Shown here one piece after another: positions 7,829-14,469 of a stretch of DNA of 30,891 bases. Position 1 is the first letter of the stretch. Each line of letters begins with the position of its first letter. The position numbers were made by a program, and so were the translations under genes. Below the pieces are notes generated by a model. The model saw only the letters and a list, made by a program, of their open reading frames with translations, was not told the origin of the DNA and searched no databases. The DNA comes from Prevotella sp. (GTDB taxonomy: Bacteria > Bacteroidota > Bacteroidia > Bacteroidales > Bacteroidaceae), in assembly GCA_017430675.1 (NCBI GenBank), contig JAFRMM010000085.1, positions 1 through 30,891 on the forward strand, written 5' to 3'.

Positions 7829-8791
7829 TTATAGTTTTACACTGGAGATGTCCACCAGACCGTTGACAATGGCATAGATCGTCAGACCCGCAGGGGAATG
7901 GATCTGCAGTTTACGGGCGATATTGCGACGATGGGTAATAACGGTGTTCGTGGAGATACAGAGATGATCGGCTATCTCCTTGTTTGACATGCCCTGTACC
8001 AGAGAGACTATCACATCTTTCTCACGGTCGGAAAGAGCATCGGGATTCTGGGCGACACTACTCTTGAACACCATATCCGAGATATTCCTCGTCACGTCAC
8101 TCTGCTTGGCCATCTGCTCCAGACGGCGGATGGCGGGCACGAAGATGTGATCCTCAACCTGCGCATGCTGGCGCAGCCATGCCTCATTGTCGTAGATGTC
8201 GTGAAGTGTGGCTGTCAGTTGGTTGTTATGGAGTCCGTCCTGCGGCAGATACTTGATAATCAACAATTTGAGTTCACGCAGTTTTTTGTCGGCAGCACCA
8301 TGGTGCTTCGAGAAGGTTTCCACGTTATAGTCGCTGGCAGGACGGCCTTCCAATAATGATTGTACGTAGGGGAAGAGTGTCTTCTGCTCATACTTCATGT
8401 GACGGCGTATCTCGTGGGCATACTCATCGTAAAAGCGGAGAATGAGCCGAGCCAGCGAGTCGTCTTCATTGAGCGACTCTGCCAGTTCACGACGGATGAA
8501 GGGCAACTGGAAGTCAAGAAAATAAGCATGACTCGCCTCGAGATAGTGGAGCAGTGTAGGCACATCAAGTGCCTCGTCAGCCTCAAACTCTCCATACCCG
8601 TTGATGGAATAGTTCACCACAGCCAAGAAAGTATAGGTATCTACCTGATTATCCTCACAAGTCTCCTTGACGGTCTTGTCGCCAAAGCCGAGACTGATGC
8701 CGAAACCTCCTAATGACTGCAACAGGTCGTAATTATCGCGGATGAGGGATATCATCTTGTCGTCCGCCTCATACATCTTCTGATTCTTCAT
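7829..8791 (-). CDS. Hemerythrin-LuxR fusion transcription factor with degenerate DUF542 N-terminus
   Basis: The 320-residue protein has three parts. Residues 15-60 resemble the DUF542/ScdA_N domain of RIC proteins, but the CC pair is replaced by Leu-Gly (FGISLGFGDKT). Residues 80-225 form a hemerythrin-like helical bundle in which all six di-iron ligands of E. coli YtfE have counterparts: His88, His131/Glu135, His163 or His164, His209/Glu213. Residues 252-320 form a LuxR HTH (LSDREKDVIVSLVQGMSNKE) with the tail LTIYAIVNGLVDI shared with the 7197-7802 regulator. Hemerythrin domains sense or handle oxygen, nitric oxide or iron, so an iron- or redox-responsive DNA-binding protein is a reasonable inference. 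It is divergent from the porin/imelysin/di-haem operon, its likely target. Confidence 0.9.
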   Translation of the reverse strand: MKNQKMYEADDKMISLIRDNYDLLQSLGGFGISLGFGDKTVKETCEDNQVDTYTFLAVVNYSINGYGEFEADEALDVPTLLHYLEASHAYFLDFQLPFIRRELAESLNEDDSLARLILRFYDEYAHEIRRHMKYEQKTLFPYVQSLLEGRPASDYNVETFSKHHGAADKKLRELKLLIIKYLPQDGLHNNQLTATLHDIYDNEAWLRQHAQVEDHIFVPAIRRLEQMAKQSDVTRNISDMVFKSSVAQNPDALSDREKDVIVSLVQGMSNKEIADHLCISTNTVITHRRNIARKLQIHSPAGLTIYAIVNGLVDISSVKL

Positions 8792-8800
8792 CGTCGTATG

Positions 8801-8934
8801 CTACCTAATAATGATTACCGGGTGCAAAATTAGGCATATTTTCCGAGATGTGCAATAATCACAATTAGGTATTTTCACTGTCGTCATCCCCTCAATTAAC
8901 CCCTTTTTGGCCGATTTCACCATTTTTAGGTATT
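8801..8934. promoter_or_regulatory. Cluster of four TTAGG(T/C)A boxes, candidate operators
   Basis: TTAGGCAT occurs at 8830-8837, TTAGGTAT at 8865-8872 and TTAGGTAT at 8926-8933 on the plus strand, and TTAGGTA on the minus strand at 8802-8808. They sit respectively on the regulator's -7 element, just upstream of its -33 element, on the -33 element of the porin promoter, and in the regulator's leader. The reverse complement TACCTAA matches six of seven positions of the TACYYMT heptamer recognised by NarL-type HTH proteins. Binding by the hemerythrin-LuxR protein is inference. Confidence 0.5.
8825..8855 (-). promoter_or_regulatory. Promoter of the hemerythrin-LuxR gene
   Basis: On the minus strand TTG (8855-8853) is followed after exactly 20 bases by TAATTTTG (8832-8825), a good Bacteroidota -33/-7 pair. 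The start codon at 8791 is 33 bases downstream. The TTAGGCAT box starting at 8830 overlaps the -7 element. Confidence 0.7.
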
Positions 8935-8963
8935 GGTGATGAACCCGATTAGACCTACCTTTG
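8933..8963 (+). promoter_or_regulatory. Promoter of the porin/imelysin/di-haem operon
   Basis: TTG at 8933-8935 and TACCTTTG at 8956-8963 are 20 bases apart, a close match to the Bacteroidota -33/-7 pattern. The TTAGGTATTGG box at 8926-8936 covers the -33 element. Confidence 0.7.
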
Positions 8964-8988
8964 CACCCGAATTGATAATAAAAGTAAT

Positions 8989-10236
8989 ATGAGAAGACTA
9001 TTCAGTTTATTGACAAGTATTATTATAATAAGTAACGCACACGCGCAACTGACCGTCGGCGGATATGGTGAGGTAGCCTATAGCCGCAATTTCTACAGTG
9101 ATCACGTGAGCCGCTATAGTCAGCCCGAACAGCATAAGGACGACCCCAGTCACGGACGCTTCGACATCCCCCACGCTGTAGGCTATTTAGGCTACGACTT
9201 CGGCAAAGGCTGGTCAGTGGGTACGGAGATTGAGTTTGAACATGGTGGTATAGGCAGCGCCTATGAGAAGGAAGACGAAGAAGGCGGTGAATGGGAACAG
9301 GAGACCGAGAAAGGCGGAGAGGTGGAACTGGAGCAGTTCTGGATCCAGAAGAGTTTCGGCAAGGCCGCCAACCTGCGCTTCGGACATATCGTCGTACCCG
9401 TGGGTCTGAACAATGCCCACCATGAGCCACTGAACTTCTTCACCGTCTATCGTCCTGAGGGCGAGAACACCATCCTGCCCAGCACATGGCACCAGACGGG
9501 TCTGTCGTTCTGGGGGCGCTACAAGGACTTCCGTTATGAGGCACAGTTCCTGGCTGGACTGAATGCCGACAACTTCACCAACACAGGCTGGATCAACAAA
9601 GGTCCTGGCTCACCGTTAGAGTTTGAGGTGGCCAACAAATACGGTGTGGCCCTGCGTCTGGACAACTATTCCATCCCTGGCCTACGCATCGGACTGAGCG
9701 GTTACTATGGCGAGAGCATCGGCAACAGTTATCCCAAGAATGCCAACGGCGTGGATGCCGAGTACAAGGGACAGGTGCTGGTAGGTGCCCTGGACTTCAC
9801 CTATAAGGGTCACAACTGGATCGTTCGCGGACAGGCTGACTACGGCTATCTGGGCGATGCGGAGCAACTGAAATACGTGTATAACCGCCTGAACTCGAAG
9901 TCACCCTACAAGCACTCGGCCTTCGTGAGCAAGAACGCCTATGCCGTAGGTGTGGAGGCTGGCTACGATGTGTTCTCGCAAATTAAGAGCCTGCGCGACA
10001 AGGAACAGGAACTATACGTGTTTGGACGTTATGAGCAGTACAACCCCTACGCCAGCGACACCAAGGGTACAGCCTACGACTATACAGCCGTAAAACGTCT
10101 GGCTGTGGGTGTGAACTATCACCCCCTGCCACAGATCGTCATCAAGGTCGAATACTCGAACCGTTTCCTGAAGGACATCTACAACAACGAGCCTTCCGTG
10201 AACATCGGCGTGGCGTATGAGGGATTCTTCTTATAA
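8989..10236 (+). CDS. Outer-membrane porin-like beta-barrel protein
   Basis: The 415-residue protein has a clear signal peptide ending in NAHA before QLTVGGYGEV. The mature part alternates aromatic and polar residues as in outer-membrane beta-strands and ends FLKDIYNN...GVAYEGFFL with a C-terminal aromatic region. It includes a run of Glu-rich sequence (residues about 88-110, EKEDEEGGEWEQETEKGGE) in an apparent loop, which could bind cations. It resembles the phosphate-selective porin/OprP-like or maltoporin-like barrels of Bacteroidota but no subfamily can be fixed by eye. It is first in the operon, so it probably admits the substrate (perhaps a metal complex) used by the two lipoproteins encoded after it. 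Confidence 0.8.
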   Translation: MRRLFSLLTSIIIISNAHAQLTVGGYGEVAYSRNFYSDHVSRYSQPEQHKDDPSHGRFDIPHAVGYLGYDFGKGWSVGTEIEFEHGGIGSAYEKEDEEGGEWEQETEKGGEVELEQFWIQKSFGKAANLRFGHIVVPVGLNNAHHEPLNFFTVYRPEGENTILPSTWHQTGLSFWGRYKDFRYEAQFLAGLNADNFTNTGWINKGPGSPLEFEVANKYGVALRLDNYSIPGLRIGLSGYYGESIGNSYPKNANGVDAEYKGQVLVGALDFTYKGHNWIVRGQADYGYLGDAEQLKYVYNRLNSKSPYKHSAFVSKNAYAVGVEAGYDVFSQIKSLRDKEQELYVFGRYEQYNPYASDTKGTAYDYTAVKRLAVGVNYHPLPQIVIKVEYSNRFLKDIYNNEPSVNIGVAYEGFFL

Positions 10237-10260
10237 AGGTAAAAAGGTAAAAAGGTAAAA
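10237..10260 (+). repeat. Intergenic tandem repeat, 8-bp period, three units
   Basis: Three identical copies of AGGTAAAA follow directly after the porin stop codon and precede the imelysin gene at 10279. Confidence 0.85.
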
Positions 10261-10278
10261 CAATAAATAAAAACGACA

Positions 10279-11601
10279 ATGAACAAGAAATTTATTTTCT
10301 CCATGGCGCTCCTGATGGGCGCGCTGACCTTCACATCATGCAGCAGCGATGATGACAAGAAAGACAATAGCAGTGACACCTCATTCGACCTCGTGACAAC
10401 CACACCGATCGTCGATGAGGACAACTATGCAGCCAACACCTCGAACTACGACAACAAGGCCTTCGGGCAGACGGCCATCGATGCTTGCGGAGATCTCGAG
10501 GACGAACTGACCGCCGCCAACTCACTGATTGCCACTGCACAGTTGACGGAGGCCCAGGAGACCTATCTGCGGGAGGTCCTGAAGAATCTGGTGAACAACG
10601 TGATCGTGCCCACCTACACCAGTCTCGCCAACGAGACGGAGAAGTTGGAGCAGACACTGAACGGTCTGACCACCTCGACCATCACCCAGGCACAGATTAA
10701 CGCTGCCTGTGAGGACTTCAAGGAAGCCCGTAAATACTGGGAGCGCTCTGAGGCTTTCCTGATGGGTGCCGCCTCGGATTTCGATGTTGATCCCACCATC
10801 GACTCATGGCCGCTGAACCGTTCTCTGCTGTTGAGTTACTTCAACAACGGCATGGACGACGAGATGCTCGACGATGCCACTATCCTCGGTTTCCATGCCC
10901 TGGAGTTTATCCTCTTCCGCGACGGACAGCCCCGTAAGGTGGCTGAGTTGCAGACCAACGACACCTATAAGAACTTCGAGAAGATTACAGGTGCCCAGGA
11001 ACTGGCCTACGCCCAGACTATCTGCACCCTGCTGAAGCAGCGCACCTTCCAACTGCAGTGCGCCTGGGACAATGGTGCCAACACTAATCGCCTGGCCGTC
11101 GTGAAGGCTGCAGGTCTCGACTACCAGACGGAGAAAGGTCTGTCGTACGGCGACAACCTGATCAATGCTGGCGTCAGTGGCAGCAACAGCACCTTCCCCA
11201 CCCTGAAAGCCGCCATCGCACAGGTGCTCTCCGACGATGTGGGCAGTTGTCTGGCTATCTGCGGTGAGGTGGGAACGGCCAAGATCGCCAACCCCTTCTC
11301 GGCAGGTGACGTGTCGTACGTGGAGTCGCCGTACAGTTACAACTCCATCGCAGACTTCCGCGACAATATCCGTTCCATCCGTAACATCTGGCTGGGATCC
11401 ACGGATAAGACTGCCAACAAGTACAGTTTCCACACGTTCTTTGCCAGCGTGAAGAACGAGAATGTGAACAAGAGTGTGGAGAATGGGTACGTCAGCGCCA
11501 TCGAGGGCATCAGCAACATGCCGTCGCCCTTCGTGAAGTACTGCTGCACCATCTGGAACATTGCTTTTGAGGACGATGAAGACTGGGACGTAGAAGAATA
11601 A
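10279..11601 (+). CDS. Imelysin (peptidase M75 family) lipoprotein
   Basis: The 440-residue protein carries a lipoprotein signal (LTFTSC, Cys21) followed by an Asp-rich linker. The imelysin domain fills the rest. The signature GxHxxE appears as GFHALE at residues 204-209 (His206, Glu209), and EARKYWERSEAFLMGAAS is the typical earlier helix. Despite the peptidase label, imelysin and the related EfeO M75 domain are linked to iron uptake rather than proteolysis. It is placed directly before a di-haem oxidoreductase with a 3-base gap, an association also known in proteobacterial imelysin loci. Likely periplasmic or surface-exposed and iron-linked; the actual ligand is unproven. Confidence 0.92.
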   Translation: MNKKFIFSMALLMGALTFTSCSSDDDKKDNSSDTSFDLVTTTPIVDEDNYAANTSNYDNKAFGQTAIDACGDLEDELTAANSLIATAQLTEAQETYLREVLKNLVNNVIVPTYTSLANETEKLEQTLNGLTTSTITQAQINAACEDFKEARKYWERSEAFLMGAASDFDVDPTIDSWPLNRSLLLSYFNNGMDDEMLDDATILGFHALEFILFRDGQPRKVAELQTNDTYKNFEKITGAQELAYAQTICTLLKQRTFQLQCAWDNGANTNRLAVVKAAGLDYQTEKGLSYGDNLINAGVSGSNSTFPTLKAAIAQVLSDDVGSCLAICGEVGTAKIANPFSAGDVSYVESPYSYNSIADFRDNIRSIRNIWLGSTDKTANKYSFHTFFASVKNENVNKSVENGYVSAIEGISNMPSPFVKYCCTIWNIAFEDDEDWDVEE

Positions 11602-11604
11602 TAT

Positions 11605-13365
11605 ATGACAAGTTATCGTAATATTTTAAGAATGGTACTGGCAGGGCTCTTAGTAGCGCCTGCCTTTACCGCTTGTTCGGACAACGATGATCCGAACGAA
11701 CTGGGACCGTTGGTACCCGAGGAGCAAGCCTTCGGAAAGGCCAACGACGTGTTCAGCGCCGAGGAGTGGTATCCTGGCGGTGAGTTAGGAACAACGGAGA
11801 AAGCCAGTTACTCGGCACCCACCCCTGCAGTGGAGCAGATTGCAGACATGGAGAGCGACTTCCAAACGGGTGAGGACTTCTTCGAACATCTCTATACCTT
11901 CGACGTGGCACCGCGTAAGGGTCTTGGCCCCGCCTGGGTACGCAACAGTTGCATCGCCTGTCACCCCAGTTACGGCCACGGCAAGCGACAGACGGAGTAC
12001 CGTGCCAACACCATCGGCAACGGCTACCTGCTCGTCATCTATCACCCTGACAACAACGCCTATATCTCTGAGGTGACAGGTATGCCGCAGACGGCTGCCA
12101 TGACACCTTTTAAGGCCCCCATCGACGAGAATCAGATCCAGATAGAGTGGAAGACCGTCACGGAGATGGAGAGCGGACTGGCGATGGCCTTCCCTGACAA
12201 CGGCGAGCGCTATGAACTGATCTATCCTGAGGTGCGCATCCCTCAGACAGCCTTCAACACCAATCCCAAACCCGAGAACTACGAGGTGCGCCTGGAATCC
12301 ACCATCGGCATCTACGGCACTGGTCTGCTCGACGCCCTCGACGATGAGGAGATCGAGAGGCAGTGGGCTGCTGAGGCACCTTACGTGGAACTGAATCCCG
12401 CCATGTGGGATAAGGAGGCTAACACTTTCAAGGAGACGGCCTATTACAGCGCGCCCTATAACGACACAGGCACACACCGTGGCAGCCACGGACCACTGAA
12501 GCGCTTCACCTACGCCATGACGCGTGGTTCGCTGCAGGACGGCGCTGGCGCCAACGCCATCTGGAACATCACCAACGTGACGCGCTCCGACCGTCACTGG
12601 CTCTATACCACCACGGCATGGGCTAAGGCCCAGAGCGAGGACCAGGAGGTGATCGACTATATCAAGGAACATGGAGAGCCCTCAATGAGCATCCTGCACC
12701 CCTACTATGCCGATGGTACGGATGAGGGCATCTCTGCCCGTATCTACGAGGTGCTGAACACACCCTCCGTCGCCTTTGCGGAGACCTTCGAGAAATACCT
12801 GCTCAACGATCCCTACTACAATGGTGAGGAGGAGATGAGCGACAAGCAGTACTACCAGTTCATGGTGTGGCACCGTGGTCTGGCCGTGCCCGCCGCCCGT
12901 AACCTGAACGACGACGACGTGAAGCGTGGCAAGACGCTCTTCACGGAGTTGGGCTGCGCCCAGTGCCACCGTCCATCGTGGAAGACAGGCTCTGACAATA
13001 TGTGGGTGGATGCCAGCATCAAGGCCTACGCCCAGTCTGTTGGCAAGGATTACAAACAGATGCTGCCCAAGTATGCCAACCAGACCATCTGGCCCTACAC
13101 GGATATGGTGCAGCACCGTCTGTTCATGAAGAACGATATCCGTACGGGCTGGTGCCGCACGACGCCCCTCTGGGGACGTGGCCTCTCCCGTCAACTGACA
13201 GGTGCCGACGACCGTCTGCACGACTGTCGCGCCCGTACTCTCATCGAGGCCATCATGTGGCATGGCTACTCCAAGGAGTCGGATGCCTATCGCGCCACGG
13301 AAAAGTTCTACAACCTCCCCAAGGCCGACCGCGATGCCATCGTGAGATTCCTGGAATCGATATAA
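11605..13365 (+). CDS. Di-haem c-type oxidoreductase lipoprotein (DHOR, DUF1111/PF06537 type)
   Basis: The 586-residue protein has a lipobox (APAFTAC, Cys24). Two c-type haem sites are visible: CIACH at 116-120 and CAQCH at 451-455. The family context is clear around them (GLGPAWVRNS before the first, CRTTPLWGRGLSRQL and EAIMWHGYSKES near the end, ending AIVRFLES). Relatives are called thiol oxidoreductase or MauG-like di-haem peroxidases. With imelysin it could oxidise or reduce a metal at the cell surface, similar in logic to the haem peroxidase EfeB beside EfeO. Both haems need a cytochrome c maturation system; a fragment-like relative of one is encoded next. Cysteine and histidine spacing is intact, so it should be functional. 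Confidence 0.92.
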   Translation: MTSYRNILRMVLAGLLVAPAFTACSDNDDPNELGPLVPEEQAFGKANDVFSAEEWYPGGELGTTEKASYSAPTPAVEQIADMESDFQTGEDFFEHLYTFDVAPRKGLGPAWVRNSCIACHPSYGHGKRQTEYRANTIGNGYLLVIYHPDNNAYISEVTGMPQTAAMTPFKAPIDENQIQIEWKTVTEMESGLAMAFPDNGERYELIYPEVRIPQTAFNTNPKPENYEVRLESTIGIYGTGLLDALDDEEIERQWAAEAPYVELNPAMWDKEANTFKETAYYSAPYNDTGTHRGSHGPLKRFTYAMTRGSLQDGAGANAIWNITNVTRSDRHWLYTTTAWAKAQSEDQEVIDYIKEHGEPSMSILHPYYADGTDEGISARIYEVLNTPSVAFAETFEKYLLNDPYYNGEEEMSDKQYYQFMVWHRGLAVPAARNLNDDDVKRGKTLFTELGCAQCHRPSWKTGSDNMWVDASIKAYAQSVGKDYKQMLPKYANQTIWPYTDMVQHRLFMKNDIRTGWCRTTPLWGRGLSRQLTGADDRLHDCRARTLIEAIMWHGYSKESDAYRATEKFYNLPKADRDAIVRFLESI

Positions 13366-13368
13366 ACC

Positions 13369-13935
13369 ATGAGACTACACTTAATAAGCCGTTTTACACT
13401 ACTGGCCCTGCTTCTTTCAGCAGGGTCAGTTGCCGTTAAAGCCATCCCCAAGACCATTCCCCAGGCACAGGCAGCCCACTTCTGCCAACTGCTCATCAAC
13501 GACGACGGGAAGATCTATCCGCTGAGTTACCAGGCGCATCACCTCCTGACACCCAGTGACAGCCTCACTGTCGAACAACTGTTCATGACATTCATCTTCC
13601 ACGACGACAACTGGCAGGTGTTGCGCCTATTCCCCCATACGGCCGACGATGGTGCCGTCAACTGGTATGCCCCTATCGATGTCCTGCCCACCTCACTCGG
13701 TACGGAGCATCAGAAATACATCCGTGAGGTGCTCCCCCGTCTGCAACGCGAGGTCATGGCCGGGAACTGGCCCGTGGTCGATGACTGCATCGACAAGATG
13801 ATCCGATACCAATGTAAATACGGTGGCCAAAGTGCCCAGACATCGTCGTTTCCCACCTATTTATTCTATGTCTTCGTAGTTTTCCTGGTGTTTGCAGTCT
13901 TCATTTACTTGCATAAAGTACCCACTCATGATTAA
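13369..13935 (+). CDS. Stand-alone CcsA/ResB-like periplasmic domain with one C-terminal membrane helix
   Basis: The 188-residue protein starts 3 bases after the di-haem gene. A signal peptide covers about residues 1-25. Residues 36-152 (HFCQLLINDDGKIYPLSYQA, LTVEQLFMTFIFHDDNW, AGNWPVVDDCIDKMIRYQCK) recall, from memory of the family, the extracytoplasmic region of the large ResB-CcsA fusion that matures c-type cytochromes in Bacteroidota. A single helix at about 163-181 ends the protein, and the haem-handling WWD membrane domain is absent. Either it is a trimmed paralogue serving the di-haem protein, or the gene lost its 3' half. The sequence downstream is non-coding. The tidy ending with a membrane anchor favours a genuine short protein, but the homology is my reading, not an alignment. 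Confidence 0.6.
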   Translation: MRLHLISRFTLLALLLSAGSVAVKAIPKTIPQAQAAHFCQLLINDDGKIYPLSYQAHHLLTPSDSLTVEQLFMTFIFHDDNWQVLRLFPHTADDGAVNWYAPIDVLPTSLGTEHQKYIREVLPRLQREVMAGNWPVVDDCIDKMIRYQCKYGGQSAQTSSFPTYLFYVFVVFLVFAVFIYLHKVPTHD

Positions 13936-13992
13936 TCGGTTTTAAGATCTCGTCAGACTCCTTACGGTGAACCGTCCCCTATGAGTCACGAA

Positions 13993-14333
13993 CTGAGGGT
14001 GTCAGGGTGTACAAATGCCGATGTACAGGGCTTATGCACCCTCTTGAGCAGGGTGTCAGGGTGTACAGAGGGTGTACTGGCTGTAGTAGGCATATCACTT
14101 TAGACGCACCATGCAAGGCCCTGCGCCTGAAAAGCACTGACTTTTCGCTGAATTCTCTCGAGAATTGGAACAAAAAGCAGTGCTTTAGCATCGTCAGGAG
14201 CCACTAGACGGTCAAATTCTCGAGAGAATTGAATCACAAGAATACATGTACACCCTCTGTACACCCTCGCACCCTACAAAACAGGGTGCCATCGCCTGTG
14301 TTTATAGGCATTTGTACACCCTGACACCCTCAG
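13993..14333. repeat. Nested inverted-repeat element with AGGGTGT motifs (gene-free)
   Basis: The outer arms 13993-14019 and 14307-14333 are perfect 27-base inverted copies. Inside them 14058-14077 and 14248-14267 are perfect 20-base inverted copies, and 14151-14166 and 14215-14230 are perfect 16-base inverted copies of AATTCTCTCGAGAATT. A further 9-base pair (14131-14139 with 14178-14186) surrounds the left central copy. An 18-base direct repeat (13996-14013 and 14050-14067) doubles the AGGGTGTCAGGGTGT motif. AGGGTGT or its complement occurs about nine times in all. No convincing gene lies in 13936-14469. The element could be a MITE-like mobile remnant, a genome-wide repeat, or a transcribed structured RNA; no clear target-site duplication is visible. 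Confidence 0.85.
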
Positions 14334-14427
14334 ACAACGTTTGAAGCCTTACTATGATATCATCGACTTTCACAAGACTTGCGAACCTGTTTTTGGGGGT
14401 CGAATTGCGTTAATCTTCCATAATCCG

Positions 14428-14458
14428 TTGTTCTTTACAACCTTTTTTCGTATCTTTG
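14428..14458 (+). promoter_or_regulatory. Promoter of the metal permease gene
   Basis: TTG at 14428-14430 and TATCTTTG at 14451-14458 are 20 bases apart and match the Bacteroidota -33/-7 pattern. The position fixes the start at ATG 14470 and excludes the 43 in-frame codons upstream. Confidence 0.7.
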
Positions 14459-14469
14459 CAAATAGTTAT

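Noticed and set aside
11785..12672. Minus-strand frame of 295 codons opposite the di-haem oxidoreductase
   Set aside because: Antisense shadow; the plus strand encodes two CxxCH haem sites and a lipobox in a clear family context.
14007..14207. Open frames of 66-70 codons on both strands in the inverted-repeat element
   Set aside because: They follow the AGGGTGT repeats, have no promoter or family resemblance and mirror each other because the DNA is palindromic.
13936..14340. CRISPR array in the AGGGTGT-rich region
   Set aside because: The repeats are short, unevenly spaced and inverted; there are no regular spacers and no cas genes.
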